A DNA stretch of 64,000 nucleotides from Dactylellina haptotyla. Its lineage: Eukaryota; Ascomycota; Orbiliomycetes; Orbiliales; Orbiliaceae. Of this stretch, positions 34,174 to 46,000 are shown one piece after another. Both the position numbers and the translations under genes were made by a program. Position 1 is the stretch's first letter; the number at the start of each line of letters is the position of its first letter. Location of the stretch: positions 682,001 through 746,000 of the forward strand of contig CM062381.1 in NCBI GenBank assembly GCA_031310005.1, given 5' to 3'. Below the pieces are notes generated by a model that saw only the letters and a list, made by a program, of their open reading frames with translations, was not told the DNA's origin and did not search any database.

Positions 34174-36206
34174 CTATTTATCGTCCAGACTCATGTCTTC
34201 ATGGAGTCCTGGAGGAGTTCGCTGAGCCAACTGCAGAGATGGTGTGAGACTTCCAGATACATGAGTGGTATCGAGAACCGGGGCAAGTGGGGTTTGTAAC
34301 ATATACTATAGAGGCATTAGAAGGTCGTGTAGACTGCGAAAGATATCGGGAGGTATCGATACTGACCTGAATATACTGCATTTGCTGCTCTTGAGTAGTA
34401 GTGGCCCTGTTGTGATCTCAGCTTGTTAGCATACTCATGACAGTTTTATCGAAACGAAACCAAATCGTAAAAAACAGACCCTGCGAGCCCCTTGGGCTTC
34501 TTGATCCGTTCACCATTCTGCTCTTGGACGGTGTATCCATATACATCACCCCACTTGTTCGTAACTTCAGCTTTCTTCTCAGCCAAGTTCTCCTTGGCTT
34601 CCTCAATAACACCACCAAATTCACTGTTGGCGGGCCCATTTCCAAGCATAGCAGCAAACTGGTCGATCCGAGTACGGGCGACCTGGATTTCTGCATAAGA
34701 CTTAGAAAAGCCGCGGAGAGTCCCGGCCTCACTGGTGGTAGCCTCGGCGATACTGTTGCCAACGATCGAAGTTGGTTGACCTGGGTGGGAGTTGAAGCTA
34801 ATAGTAGGAAGTGGAACATTCATATTTTCTTTCCACAGCGGCTGCTGGGAGCTAGCTATTTGGGGGTTTAGTAACTATCTATAGCTGAAGGATATATGGT
34901 CTTCCACTTACCCGCAATGAAATGATGATGTCCATGTCCTCCGCGATAGCTGTTTCCTCGATAACCGCCACGCCCACCACGATTCCCACGACCACGGTAC
35001 CCACCATGTCCGTTATTAGAGTATTGATGGTTATGATTCCGTTGCTCAGCAGCAAGGACTTTATCAGCGACAAAATTAGTCTAGCGAAATACAGTACCCA
35101 GAACGACCACAGAGGCATACTCACTCTCAGCTTCTTGGTCCTCTCTGACTAAACCAAGCTTGACACAGGTATCATAAGGTGTTGGACGGTAAGCATTGCG
35201 GTAGCCGCCATGGTCTCGCAATCCGGCGGAACCGCGAACCTCAACCCAAAGTCCTTTGACGTACAAATTATGATTCGGGTCTTTGAAGCGTTCAAGATAG
35301 CGGTACCCATAAGTAGTGAAGAACTGGAAGGCAATGAGTTCGGTTCTCAGATTGAGGGTGAGGATTTGGTGGTCTACAAGGGGGTTTCCTGTGGATTCGT
35401 TTCCAAGCCCGGGAATATGTACTAAGTCGTAGCTGAAGATCTGGACGTTGAAGCCTTCAAGCTGTGTAGTTAGTACTAGTTTGGGGTAGTAAGATGTAGA
35501 GGCGGAGAAAGTCTAGCTGTAACATACGATCCCTTGGGCAAATGATATATGGCAGGACCTCGCCGAGAAGTAAGAGCTGGGAGATTGTGTAACGTCGTTT
35601 GACCCACGGTTGAGGCGTAAAGCCATCCTCAGTTTGTGGAAGCTTCTGTATCGTAACCTTTGGCTTAGGTTTTGGTACGATAATGGTGCCTGGTTTTGGT
35701 TGCTCGGGATTTGGTTCCGTCGAATTTGTATTTTCAAGTTTTAAGCCGTCGCATTTCTTGTCTCCATCTTTCAAACCAGTGGGCTTATCATCCGAGAAAG
35801 AGATGAGATCTATTTCCTCTGGTAGTTGGGGTTCTGAAGGCTCTGGAGTGTTCTTGTGAGCTGATTTGGCGACAATAGTGGTTGTATTGATATCTAAGCT
35901 ATCTTCGCCAGCTTTTGCATCAACTGCGTCAGTCCCAAGGTTTAGCTCCGAGGTCAATGCGACCAAACTGTTGATATCTACACCGGAGGCATTTCCCATG
36001 GAAAAGGCATCTGCAGATTTAGCTGCGGCAAGCGAGGCTCTAGCGGCTGCCGCCTTCTTGCGGATGCGCTCTGTGGCCATCATCTTAATTCTTTTTATAG
36101 CCTCGTCGATATTCTCAGAGGTTTGAGGAAGCTGGGAAAGCTGGTCACTGTAGACCGAATCGGGTTCCTTGGTGCCATATTTGACATCTTGATTTGTGTT
36201 TGGCAT
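34174..36206 (-). CDS. RGG-box protein with eIF4E-binding motif, putative translation regulator
   Basis: Six exons: 35528-36206, 35125-35454, 34912-35058, 34480-34855, 34367-34406 and 34174-34305, giving 567 aa. Introns 1 and 2 skip an AG that is too close to, or upstream of, the CTAAC/CTAAT branch and use the next AAG; this is the only choice I found that keeps frame. Residues about 20-60 contain an Ala/Lys-rich helix. YTISQLL at 206-212 (DNA 35571-35591) fits the eIF4E-binding consensus Y-x4-L-hydrophobic, as in Caf20 and 4E-T. Exon 3 encodes an RGG/Gly-Tyr-Arg and His-rich box. The C-terminal half ends in a Gln/Pro-rich tail. I infer a cytoplasmic mRNA-bound 4E-binding protein. The family is not recognised by name. 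Confidence 0.7.
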
Positions 36207-36308
36207 TTTGAATCCAGTTGCTTGAAGCTCTGTCCAATTTAACTGGCGGATCGAAGGATACCAATGAAGAGAGGACTTTGAGAAGATTCTGGAGTGTGGA
36301 GTCTCCAA

Positions 36309-36909
36309 TCAGTCAAGATGAGACCCCTAGGTGTCGACTATGCAGTTGGAGGAAGAGTGGAGGGGAGATATCAGGGGGTAGAGGGAGAAGGAGGAGGAGA
36401 TATCTGGATTGGATTCTGGTTATTATCCTGAAGAACCCTTTTAGACTGTCTTTGGTCTGAAGTTATTGGGTACGCTCCCACAGCTGTTGCGGATTCTGGG
36501 ATACACTGAATGTTGGCTTAAGTTGACTGAGACGGGGTGGAACGTGGGAGATGAGGAAGAAGGTTGACGTCGTCACAGAATATATAGCCAAAGGTTAGGT
36601 CACGCACCAGGTAGAGGGAAATTCTGGTGGAATATTGGTCTCTTATTTGATAAGGTTGGAAATATATAGTAAGTATTTCCATGTCGGATTTGGTTCAGGG
36701 TAGCCACTCGGTTGCTCTAGAAAGCACCGTCCTTCCATCTGTCTCATCTACGACGAATCTTCTGGATCTGACAAATCTTGGAATCAACAAGAAGAGGCTG
36801 CAACGGAACCCTGAATTAATGTAGTTTACAATCTCTAGCTACCAAATACGCCAGTTGCTATATGAATATAAAAGTACAAACTCCCCGAGAAAGGCAATAT
36901 AAGTACGGA
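36309..36909. other. Intergenic region between two minus-strand genes
   Basis: Promoter of the RGG-protein gene and 3' flank of MRE11. The odd-length palindrome TGACGTCGTCA lies at 36565-36575. No gene was recognised. Confidence 0.4.
36565..36575. promoter_or_regulatory. CRE/bZIP-like palindrome TGACGTCGTCA
   Basis: TGACG and CGTCA arms around a central T, about 360 bases upstream of the start codon at 36206. It resembles an ATF/CREB-type site with one extra base. Occupancy is inference only. Confidence 0.3.
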
Positions 36910-39646
36910 TCACCTCTTCCTAGTTCTGCTAGCGACTGGTGCCGGCGCAAAATCATCTGATTCGTCGTCCGAATCCTCAATCATATCATCCCCAACATCC
37001 ACACTCTGCGATTTGGCAGTTCTAGAGGAGGCAGCTGGTTTCTTCGTAAAGGACAATGTAGTTTGCTTCGCTGCTGTCTGTGAAGGCTTTTTCGCGGGCG
37101 CTCGTTTAGCAGGCGCTGCCTTAGCAGCAGGTTTGGCGGCAGGTTTAGCAGCTGGAGCCTTCGCTTGTCTCCCACTTCGTGTGGTGGTTTTCTTCGGCAT
37201 TACTTCCTCTTCGTCCGTTCCGATAATGACAATATCATCGTCATCGTCGTCGTCTAGCATCTGCACATCGTCGTCATCATCGTCATCGTTGAGATCCACC
37301 ACTTCTTCTTCCTCATCACTGATAGGAGCTTTCTTTCCTCGTCCTCTTGTTGTGGTTGCTGCTTTCTTAGCCGGGGCCTTCGCGGTAGCCTTCGACGTAC
37401 TGGCGGCTTTGGCTCCTCCTCTACCACGAGTGGTTTTAGGAGGGGGCGGTGGGGGAACAGATTCTTCCTCATCGACCATGTCAATATCTGCATCTTCATC
37501 TTCGTCCGAAATGAATTTTCCGTCTAGGTCACTGTCCCAGTCCTCAGGCTTCTGCTTCTTATTCCGCCGTGCCGCGCGCTGTTTGGATTTGAAATCCCCT
37601 TTCTCATAAAGCTCTTCTAGCTTTGATTTCTCAAGTGTCATCTAAGAAATTGTTAGCGAGTGTTATAATGACAAAGCTTATAGGGTCAGATCTTACAGCC
37701 TCTCGGATCCCATCTACGTCAGTGACATTGTATTCAAGGACTTTCTTGAATTGAGTATCTAACGAATCCCTCAGAAATCTGTTGCGAAAAAGCAACCAGT
37801 TAGCAATCTTAACCGTAGTTTCGGGGCGATTGGAATCATGAATCATACTGTTCGACGGCGTGGCTGTCGCCTTTGTCGATATATCGGCCCACGGCATTAC
37901 CTAGAGCATTCTGTGGTAGGATATTCAAGCTCTGTGCTGTAAGATACTCCTTTACGAAGCTCTCGACCCTAATATTCTCGACCTTGCCTCCAAATTGTGC
38001 CAAGATGGTCTCCGCGTCTCCTTCAATCACATCACCATCCTTTGTTTTACCTGTTGTATGACTATTAGACCAATGCTCCACCCGTCGATTCTTAGTATAG
38101 TAACTTACGTGTGGGCGCCACTTTCCTCCGATAAAACTGCACAACATCATTGATATTTGCCACTTTCCCCACAAACCGATTTGAGAATCTCTGCGGGTTC
38201 TCCACTTCGAATTTACCATCCGTAGCCGTATATTCAACCCTCAACCGAATCAAAGGTAGCGGTACGTCCTCTTCCGCCACGGGCTCCCCGCCAGCTTCCA
38301 ACTGTCCTTCTAGCCACTCCTGCTTCGCATCTACAATCATCTGGTCCACAATCTTCGTCAAATAATTCGTAATCTCGGTTCTATTATCGCTTTTCGTAGC
38401 GATTCTCTGCATGGCCTTGTTGTCGTACAGCACCACCTCTTTCATCTTGAATGGTCGCACGGATTTCAATCGTATCGGTTCTATTTCGAAATTTTTGCCC
38501 TTGATGCTTAGGATGCCGACGTGCTTTGCTACCGCTTCGCCTTGGCATAGGGACGTAGCAACGGAAGATCCGGGCTGGACGACAGAAAAGCCCATTTCTG
38601 GATTAACCCGCGGGTCAATTATACATTCGTGTTCGTGACCCCAAACGACTAAATCGAGGAATTCTTGGAGGAAGTTTTCTGGAAGATATCCGGTTTCTGT
38701 GTGGGCTTGGCTGGGTGAAGAATTAGCGATTTGACCATGGTAGGCTCTGAAAGATCGAATGCTTACTGGTTCTGGTGAACAGCTATGAGATTGAACCACT
38801 CGTCCATTTGGGCACCTGGCCGGAGGAATTTGACCTTGCCATCTCTGAAGGTTCGGAATAAACGCTCGTCACGAACGTTGCTTAGACCGTATAATGCGAG
38901 TTTAGTCGTTCCCTTCTGCAAGAGGATCGGTGAGATGGTAATGTTATCGTTCTCGGGTGTCCGGCCGAAATAGTTGAGTAGACCAGCTACTTGCAGAATA
39001 TCGAGGGCGCAAAGATGACCTTCCTATATGCTTGGATTAGCAAGACTCTTGGGGAGGTGAAGATCGAACCAACATACACCAGACGGGTCGTCATGGTTGC
39101 CGTGGATTGAAAAGACGGGAATAGCGACGTTTATATCGGGATCTTCGTAGTTGACATGATTGAACGTTCTACTCATTTATTAGAACCCCAATCCCAATTT
39201 ACTTTAGAGGAATGTGCTTCTGTACCCTTGTAAATTTGTAGAAACATCGCTCAAGACCTCTAGCTCGCACGGCTTCTCTCCGTAGCAAGTCATCCGCAAC
39301 GTGCGCATGACTTGGTACATGCTTTTCCTACTCGGTTTGTTCTCGTGGAATAGATCGCCTGCGAGGAGGACCATATCGACCTGGTATACCAAAGTGGTTA
39401 GCTTAACATGAAGGAGCCCAAATAGCTGGATAAGAAAGGCCATCGCACATCATGTTCCTTAGCTAGCCCCATAACCTCATGGAAGGACTTCCACGAATCA
39501 TCCCCACGAATAGGGTCCCGTTCGTTGTAGCCGACATGATTGTCCGTCGCAAGGAGGATGCGAATCGTATCCGGCTCTAAAAGCACATTAGCACTATTCG
39601 AAGCGTCTATTCTCACCAGTAATAACAACACACCTGAGAGACCCAT
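36910..39646 (-). CDS. MRE11: Double-strand-break repair nuclease Mre11
   Basis: Nine exons: 39634-39646, 39449-39576, 39226-39380, 39078-39168, 38767-39023, 38109-38710, 37849-38050, 37697-37778 and 36910-37641, giving 753 aa; every junction keeps frame. Exon 1 is only 13 nt. The five-motif phosphoesterase core is complete: ATDNHVGY (Asp16, His18), [20 protein letters not shown] and WGHEHEC. The capping/DNA-binding region and Rad50-binding segment follow. The last exon encodes an acidic/basic low-complexity tail with RGRG motifs, VVDL (624-627), IVII (647-650) and KQTTLSF (702-708). Mre11 acts with Rad50 and Nbs1/Xrs2 in end resection, checkpoint signalling and telomere maintenance. It is transcribed divergently from the mitochondrial S19 gene. 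Confidence 0.96.
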
Positions 39647-39921
39647 CGTGATAGAAGAGCGTAAAGGTCCAGCGCTTGAACGAAAGCGGAGAGAAGAAGC
39701 TGGGAATGCGAATGCGAGCGGGTTGAGTAGTGTTCGTTTGGTGGGACGCGAAGAGCAGCTCGCAGCGGTCACGTACATCACGTGTTGCCATTCGCTGTGA
39801 TCTAATCTCGCAATCTAATCTCTTGGCACACTCTCAGTTTTCCACATTCCCAAATCCGACGAACGACAACCAACCGGCGTAGACGACATTGACCATACGG
39901 ACCTCCCGCTGATAATTCAAG

Positions 39922-40452
39922 ATGCGTCCGGCCTTCCGTCTCCTCACACGGTCCTCGTGGAAGGGTATAAGAGATCCCCACACCTAACTCTTTGTGCGCT
40001 GATTCAATGCTAATATTTATATGCTCATAGGTCCATATATCGTCCCGTAAGTCGGCCCACCAACCCGCATTTCAAGCCGAAATCGCCGTCGAACCGTAGC
40101 TTCTTGTCATTCGGGATATAATGCTACAATAACTATCTTCTAACGTATGCGTTCGTACCTACAGCCTCCCAATCCAGCCAGCCGCACCTGGTGAACGTAT
40201 CCCGCCAATCAGGACCAAGGCTCGCTCCTGCACAATTCTCCCAAACTTTGTCGGCCTAAACTTCCAGGTTCACAACGGCAAGACGTACACACCGGTACAT
40301 ATCACAGAGGATATGGTGGGCTATAAGCTGGGCGAATTTTCACCGTATGTGCCCCTACGATCTTGTGGAAGATGGCATAGAGAAAGTGGTTAACCCGAAG
40401 ATATGTTCACAGTACCCGGAAACCATATTTACATGGGAAGAATAAGAAATAA
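39922..40452 (+). CDS. RSM19: Mitochondrial small-subunit ribosomal protein uS19m
   Basis: Four exons: 39922-39964, 40031-40046, 40165-40344 and 40413-40452, giving 92 aa. Exon 2 is a 16-nt micro-exon, needed to keep SSWKGPYIVPLPIQ in frame. The body contains the S19 signature ([40 protein letters not shown]). Length is typical of uS19. The protein sits in the head of the mitochondrial 30S-like subunit. The 275-bp spacer to MRE11 probably works as a two-way promoter. Confidence 0.93.
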
Positions 40453-41769
40453 GAGCTTAATTGAACTAGGGAATCTTGCATTGAGGAGTGTATATTATGG
40501 AGGTTGGAATAAAGGCTATACCGGGCATGACCGGTTAGAGCCATGTATATATTATCTAGAGCCAGTTTTGCATCTTCGGCGTTTTCTAGACTACCTATAA
40601 AATCTCGTTTGAGCGAGTGTCAGAAGATCTAAAACGCTAGCTTTGCTGTCTCTAGCACTCTCGTAGGCTGGTTTTCTAAACAACAAGAAGTGGTTATCTT
40701 ACAAGATCACATTATTCAAACGTGGGAGGCGGTCCGATATGGTCTATAATAGTATAACTGAGGCGAATGATTTAAAATAAATCTTGACTTGGTATTCTTG
40801 GTACCATTACAAATGAATTGTCTTATATAAATTTACTAAATACCGTATCTATATCAAATATCATGTCACTCACCATCAAACCGCATCTCACACGTCTAAA
40901 ATTAAATAGTTCAAGTAGCGGTCTGCAGGCGAGACAAACCTGGAGTAAACATGCTTCTCAAGGAAATTATTCCAATCGAATCATATGCGTCCACCCCAAG
41001 AAATTCACTTTTTTCTATGCCAGACGTTTACCCTCTCCTACCCTGGATTGAACATATTTTTTAATATGCCCTTTTATTGGGTAGGGAGGGTGATAAATAC
41101 TGGCAGGTCATGCATGCATGTCATCACGCCTACTAATGTTTCTTTTCTTCTCTGGCGCACGCAAAGAAAGAATTTTTTTTTTCTCTTCTTCAAAGAAGAA
41201 AACGCCTTGGGATATCTTGGAGCTTTTGCGGTTGAAATGTTTCCTTCACGCGAGGAAAGCATTTTAGTCCGTTGTAGGAAAAGAGGTTAGAATATACATA
41301 GAATGAACACGACATGGAAATCCCTGATAAAAAAGAAGTGCCTGGCCAATCAAGATGCAAAGGATGGGAGAACTGTGGCGTCGATGTAGAGAAGGAGGAG
41401 GAGGATGTGACAGGAGCGAAGTTCGGGGGTGGTGGTAAGGAAATAAATCTGGGTTCGAGGCGGGTCGTGAAGAGACGGTATATTTTTCGTCGGTCGTATA
41501 TAAGCGTAGAAATAGGGATTCCAAGTCGTCGTTTCCTGCATCCAAACCCAACCTCTGCGAAGAAAGAAGCCATCTCCCTGCCAGTTTCCCCCCATTAAAA
41601 CTTATCGGAAAGAGACACATATATATACCCGTAAAAGATGCTCTTCTAATGGAAGAAAAAAAAAAAAAGATGGAGCCCATCACCGTTCATTAACTTGTAA
41701 AAAAAAAGGCGAGAAAATGCGAAAGAAACCGAGCAAAATAAACAAAGACAGCTTCAGCGCCAACTCTCT
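40453..41769. other. Intergenic region between convergent genes, no gene seen
   Basis: AT-rich, with A/T runs at about 41170-41185, 41654-41668 and 41699-41708. It is probably 3' UTRs of the S19m and RPL26 genes. No RNA gene was recognised. Confidence 0.4.
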
Positions 41770-42381
41770 TTACTCGTCAGCCTTTCCCTTTCCCTTGCTC
41801 GCCTTGCCCTTTCGTTCCAGGATGGATTCACGGTCCTTGTCGAGCTTTGGCTTGGTAATGACAACCTTGGATGGGTGGATGCCGACTGGGACGGACTGGC
41901 CGTTGACCTTCTCGCGGGATACTCTCTCGATGTGGATGACATATTTGAGACGGTAGACGGAGGTGACCTTGCCTTCTCGGCCCTTGTAGGTTCCTCGGGT
42001 GATCATGACTTCGTCATCCTTGCGGATTGGGAGGGCGTTGACCTGTATCGAATAGCTTCAATTAATATCCATCCGTTCATTTTTGATAACATTGAAATTT
42101 TTCGTTCAAAAGGTGAAAATATGTCGTACATTGTACTTTTCCTTCAACTCCTTGGACAAAGGAGCGGACATGATAGTCCGTCGGATGGAGGAGGGGGCAT
42201 CGAAGTGCGCCTTTCTCGACTTTCTTCGCGAGGAGTGGATGGCTGTTAAAGACAGATATCGTCCCGTTAGTTTTCAGCATATTCTTCGACATCCAACAAC
42301 GTCTTGCGACGACGAACGGCAATTCCAGCTCGAGGCCGAGCGATTCGAGAGACTCGACGAACCTGTGTTGATGGAAACCAT
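41770..42381 (-). CDS. RPL26: 60S ribosomal protein L26 (uL24)
   Basis: Three exons: 42363-42381, 42130-42242 and 41770-42042, giving 134 aa. The 19-nt first exon encodes MVSINT and joins to [14 protein letters not shown]. The rest is near-canonical eukaryotic L26: [40 protein letters not shown] (the KOW motif), and [21 protein letters not shown] short first coding exon is common in ribosomal protein genes. The protein lies at the 60S tunnel exit. It is head-to-head with the large C2H2 gene, 690 bp apart. Confidence 0.97.
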
Positions 42382-43071
42382 TTTGGCTGCTGTATAGGGT
42401 GGTGGTGGGCGGAGGGGTATCGAGAACTGTCGTCGAAGGTTGGTCGGGTTGTCGGTGGGAGATAGTGGTTCAAGATCGAATTGGAGGACGGGGCACCGTA
42501 ATTTTTTCACGACACCGAAAACAAGCAGCTTGTTTGTGTGGGCAGCCTCACGTGCGAGCTTCTTGGCAACACACAGCACATTTGAGGCGAGCCCTACTCT
42601 TTGCTCTAACCGGATGCGGCTAGCCCGTGTGACAAACAGCTGTCTTGGATCCAACGTCAAAACAACCCGTCGATGGGGCGATCACAACGCGCCAACACGC
42701 CCTCTCCAAATCGCGCCAGAGGCTGTGTAATTGAAGCTCGAGGTCATAGGTTGCTAAAAGTGGCTCCTGACTGAGTAAACCTGGTGTGGATTCTATGAAT
42801 TATACGTCGAATGTTCAATTGGGCTATCTTCGCACTAAAAGACTTCGTTCAACTGCTGGCCTGGTCTGGCCATGGATCTTTCACCTTCTGTCCGCCTGGT
42901 GCTGCTCGCTCTCGCTAAAGAGACACCCCGGACACATCGGACGACACGCCGCTCAATCAACAGAAACAATACAGGTACTTTGCTATTCGCATAATAGCAA
43001 GACCGCGTATCTCCCCTTCGACCTGGCTGCGCTTAGGAACTCCGAACGCGTCGGCTGGGCAGACCGGCTCG
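42382..43071. promoter_or_regulatory. Divergent spacer between RPL26 and the C2H2 gene
   Basis: 690-bp head-to-head spacer that must hold the RPL26 promoter and probably that of the C2H2 gene. No specific site could be assigned with confidence. Short frames here are not credible. Confidence 0.4.
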
Positions 43072-46000
43072 ATGGCGAGTAATTATTACACTTATCCATA
43101 CGGAAATACGACTTACTCCCAGAGTCAGCCGTCCGTCCAAGAACCTTACTCAAACACCGCCGCTCAACCATCGTCGCAAAGCTACTACGAGAGCAACCAA
43201 GCGCAATCGCGACAGCCCAGCACGAATTCACAACAACTGGCGCCTGAAGCTCGGTCTAGGACGACCCAGTACAATGGCCTCCACTTCCCTACTCCGGCGC
43301 CGGCGAGACAGACCCAGGCAGCTGGGCGTTTTCCCAGCGCCGTTGCCAATGCTGGTGCGAGCAGCAGTGCCATAGGAGGCGGGAATGTCTCTGGTGGAGG
43401 GGCTGCGGCCGGGTATGGCTCTCAGGGGTTATATCAAACTACGGAAACCGCGGGTCATCAACCTGTCCAGCGCAATGGCGGAACGGCCACTGGTTCTCAG
43501 GGCTATGGTACACACTCGCAGCCAGCAAGCACGGCTCGGAACGCAGGTACTAGCGGTTCGGTTGCAGGACAAAGAGTATCCCACTCAGCAGGAGATTCGA
43601 ACTACAGTTACGCATACCCCCAGCAAGATTCATCCTCACATCAGTCTTATTATGCGCCCCAGAGGGTCTCCAATTCTTCTAGGGCCACTCAATTGGCCGC
43701 ACAAGCGCAAGCCGCTGTCGACTACGACCAGAGCCTTCACTATGGCGGTTCTTCTCATCAGGTGTCTTCTAAATCGTCTCAGCCAGTATCACAGACCCAA
43801 CCTACGCAGACATATCGACAACCTGCTCAAAGTGCCGCGAAGGGATATGAAAGCCGATATGATCTGTCCGCGACTAGAACAGATACAACAACACCCAATG
43901 CCGCAAATCAGCAACCCGCAGACTACGGAAGAAATTATCAGGATGACGGTGACCAGAATCAGTCGTATCTCCACCAAATTTACACTCTCCCTCAGCCGAC
44001 GCCGACTCGCGGTACTGCCGATAGCACGAGGTCCTATTTCTCTAATGTGCACGCTACGGAGGCACCCTATTCATCAAGCGCGCCTCCTGCCCCACAACCA
44101 AAGCCGAGCCTAGGGCGCCAAACTGCACACGATCGATCCCTGCAAAATTCAGATATAAACCCTTTGTCTTCCGCAACCAACTTTGATCATGCAGATTCTA
44201 GCTCTTCAATGAAATCAACCCCGCAATACAATCAAGCAAATAGCTCGTCGGCAACGACGCAGCGGCTCCCGGCACCTGATCACCATAGCTTTTCAACAAC
44301 CCAACCCATAGCTGCTTCGAGTTCCGTCCCCATCTCGCAAACTGCGGCGTTAGCGTCAACCTCAAAAGTAAAGAAACCGCGCCAAACAGGATCGCAAAAG
44401 TCTCCAACGACGACGACCCCGAAGCCACGAGCTCCTCGGAAACCGAAAGCCCCTACAGCGGCAGCTGCTACGACGATAGCACCGTCAGAAATGACTAAGC
44501 AGCATACATTCTTTCCACCTGTTGATAATGCCTCGGATTCCTCTGGAATGGCAAAGCAAACCTCCAGCGCCCTTCAAATCTCTGCTGCCAATTCTAATGG
44601 TGGACAGCCAGTGCCAGCAGCTTCCTCGTCTCCGGCTTTGGAAATGGAATCAATGGAACAGCATATGCGGGAAATGGTTGAAAAGATGAGAGAGTATCAA
44701 TCTAGGGATCCTACCGCGTTTCAACAAGTCTGGGAGAATGTTAAGCGAGCTGGTCCTGGCGGAGCCGGTGGTAAGGCTTCGACACCGACGCCGACCCCTA
44801 CGCCAACCGCAAAGACTGCTCCTAATAAAGGCAGTCCCCACCAAGCAACATCAAATCTAGCAAAAACTGCGCGAACGACTAAGAAACCGACTGTAGCAAC
44901 GACTGGAACACCATCACCGGCGAGCGCCGCTGCTTCGGCAGAAAAGACGCACTGGCCGTCAAACCAGAAAGTTGCCTTGTCGCAAGCAACATCAAAGTTT
45001 TTCAAAGATATTGGACAGAATTGTAGCGAGTCGTTTGTGATGAGTTTGTTAGACTACGGACCGACCTTCGCCGAATTATGTCAGAAACTTTCCGCCCAAG
45101 GGTATAAGTTCGAAGGAAGCAAACTTGCCCTCGTCCTACTGAAGATATCAGAAACGTCCGACTCCTCTTCTGGCACTAAAGGAGCATCTGAATTGGTACC
45201 AGCAATGCCGGCTGCTACGCTAAGTTCTACGATGGGATCTTCAGCTACGAACCCTGCGTTGGATCCTCCTAGCAGATCATTAACACCTCAATCCATCAAA
45301 TCGTTCAATCCCAGGAATATCAAGGACTCAATACCTGCGTTTGTCCTTCAAGACAACAACATTAGTCAACCACAAGGCTTCGTTGCGCCATCAATGATAT
45401 ACCGGGAAGTGTACACTACTCAGTTTAGCCAACCTGAGTCCAATGTTCGGTCTGATGATTATATTGCTCCTTCGTCACCTGTTTTAAACACGAATACTCC
45501 TACTCCACAAGAGAAACCAGTTCCCAAAACCTCGTCAACTAAGAAACGGGTCTCTCTAGCGAAACCTTCACAAAAGCCGCCACAAACTCCTCACGCCGCA
45601 TATAGCTTACCACAACCGCAGATTATTCCTCAAACCTTACCCACTCGTGAAGAGCGGATGGTTGACACAGAGACTGTGGCCATCTCGCAGCCGCCTACAC
45701 CTTTAGGCAACCCCTACGAACCTTCTACACCCGTAATGCTGTATGTTCCTTCGAAAGCTGCAGAGGAAAACGATGCCTTGGCGAGAATCCAATCAAAATT
45801 GGACGCTCAGATGTCACGATCAAAACAAATCGAGCTACCTTCTCAGCCACTTCCGAAGCCGCCAGTAACTACCCTGCCCAGCCAGCCGCCTGCGCCTCTT
45901 CCTCCCCCTCCAACACGGAAGCCCGTTCTACCCAAGCCTCCTGCCCTTGATAGTAAAAAGGCACTGAGGCGGAATACATATGACCCTCAAAACATTGTAC

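Noticed and set aside
37000-37610. Long plus-strand frame antisense to the last MRE11 exon.
   Set aside because: It is a shadow of the low-complexity acidic/basic MRE11 tail read backwards.
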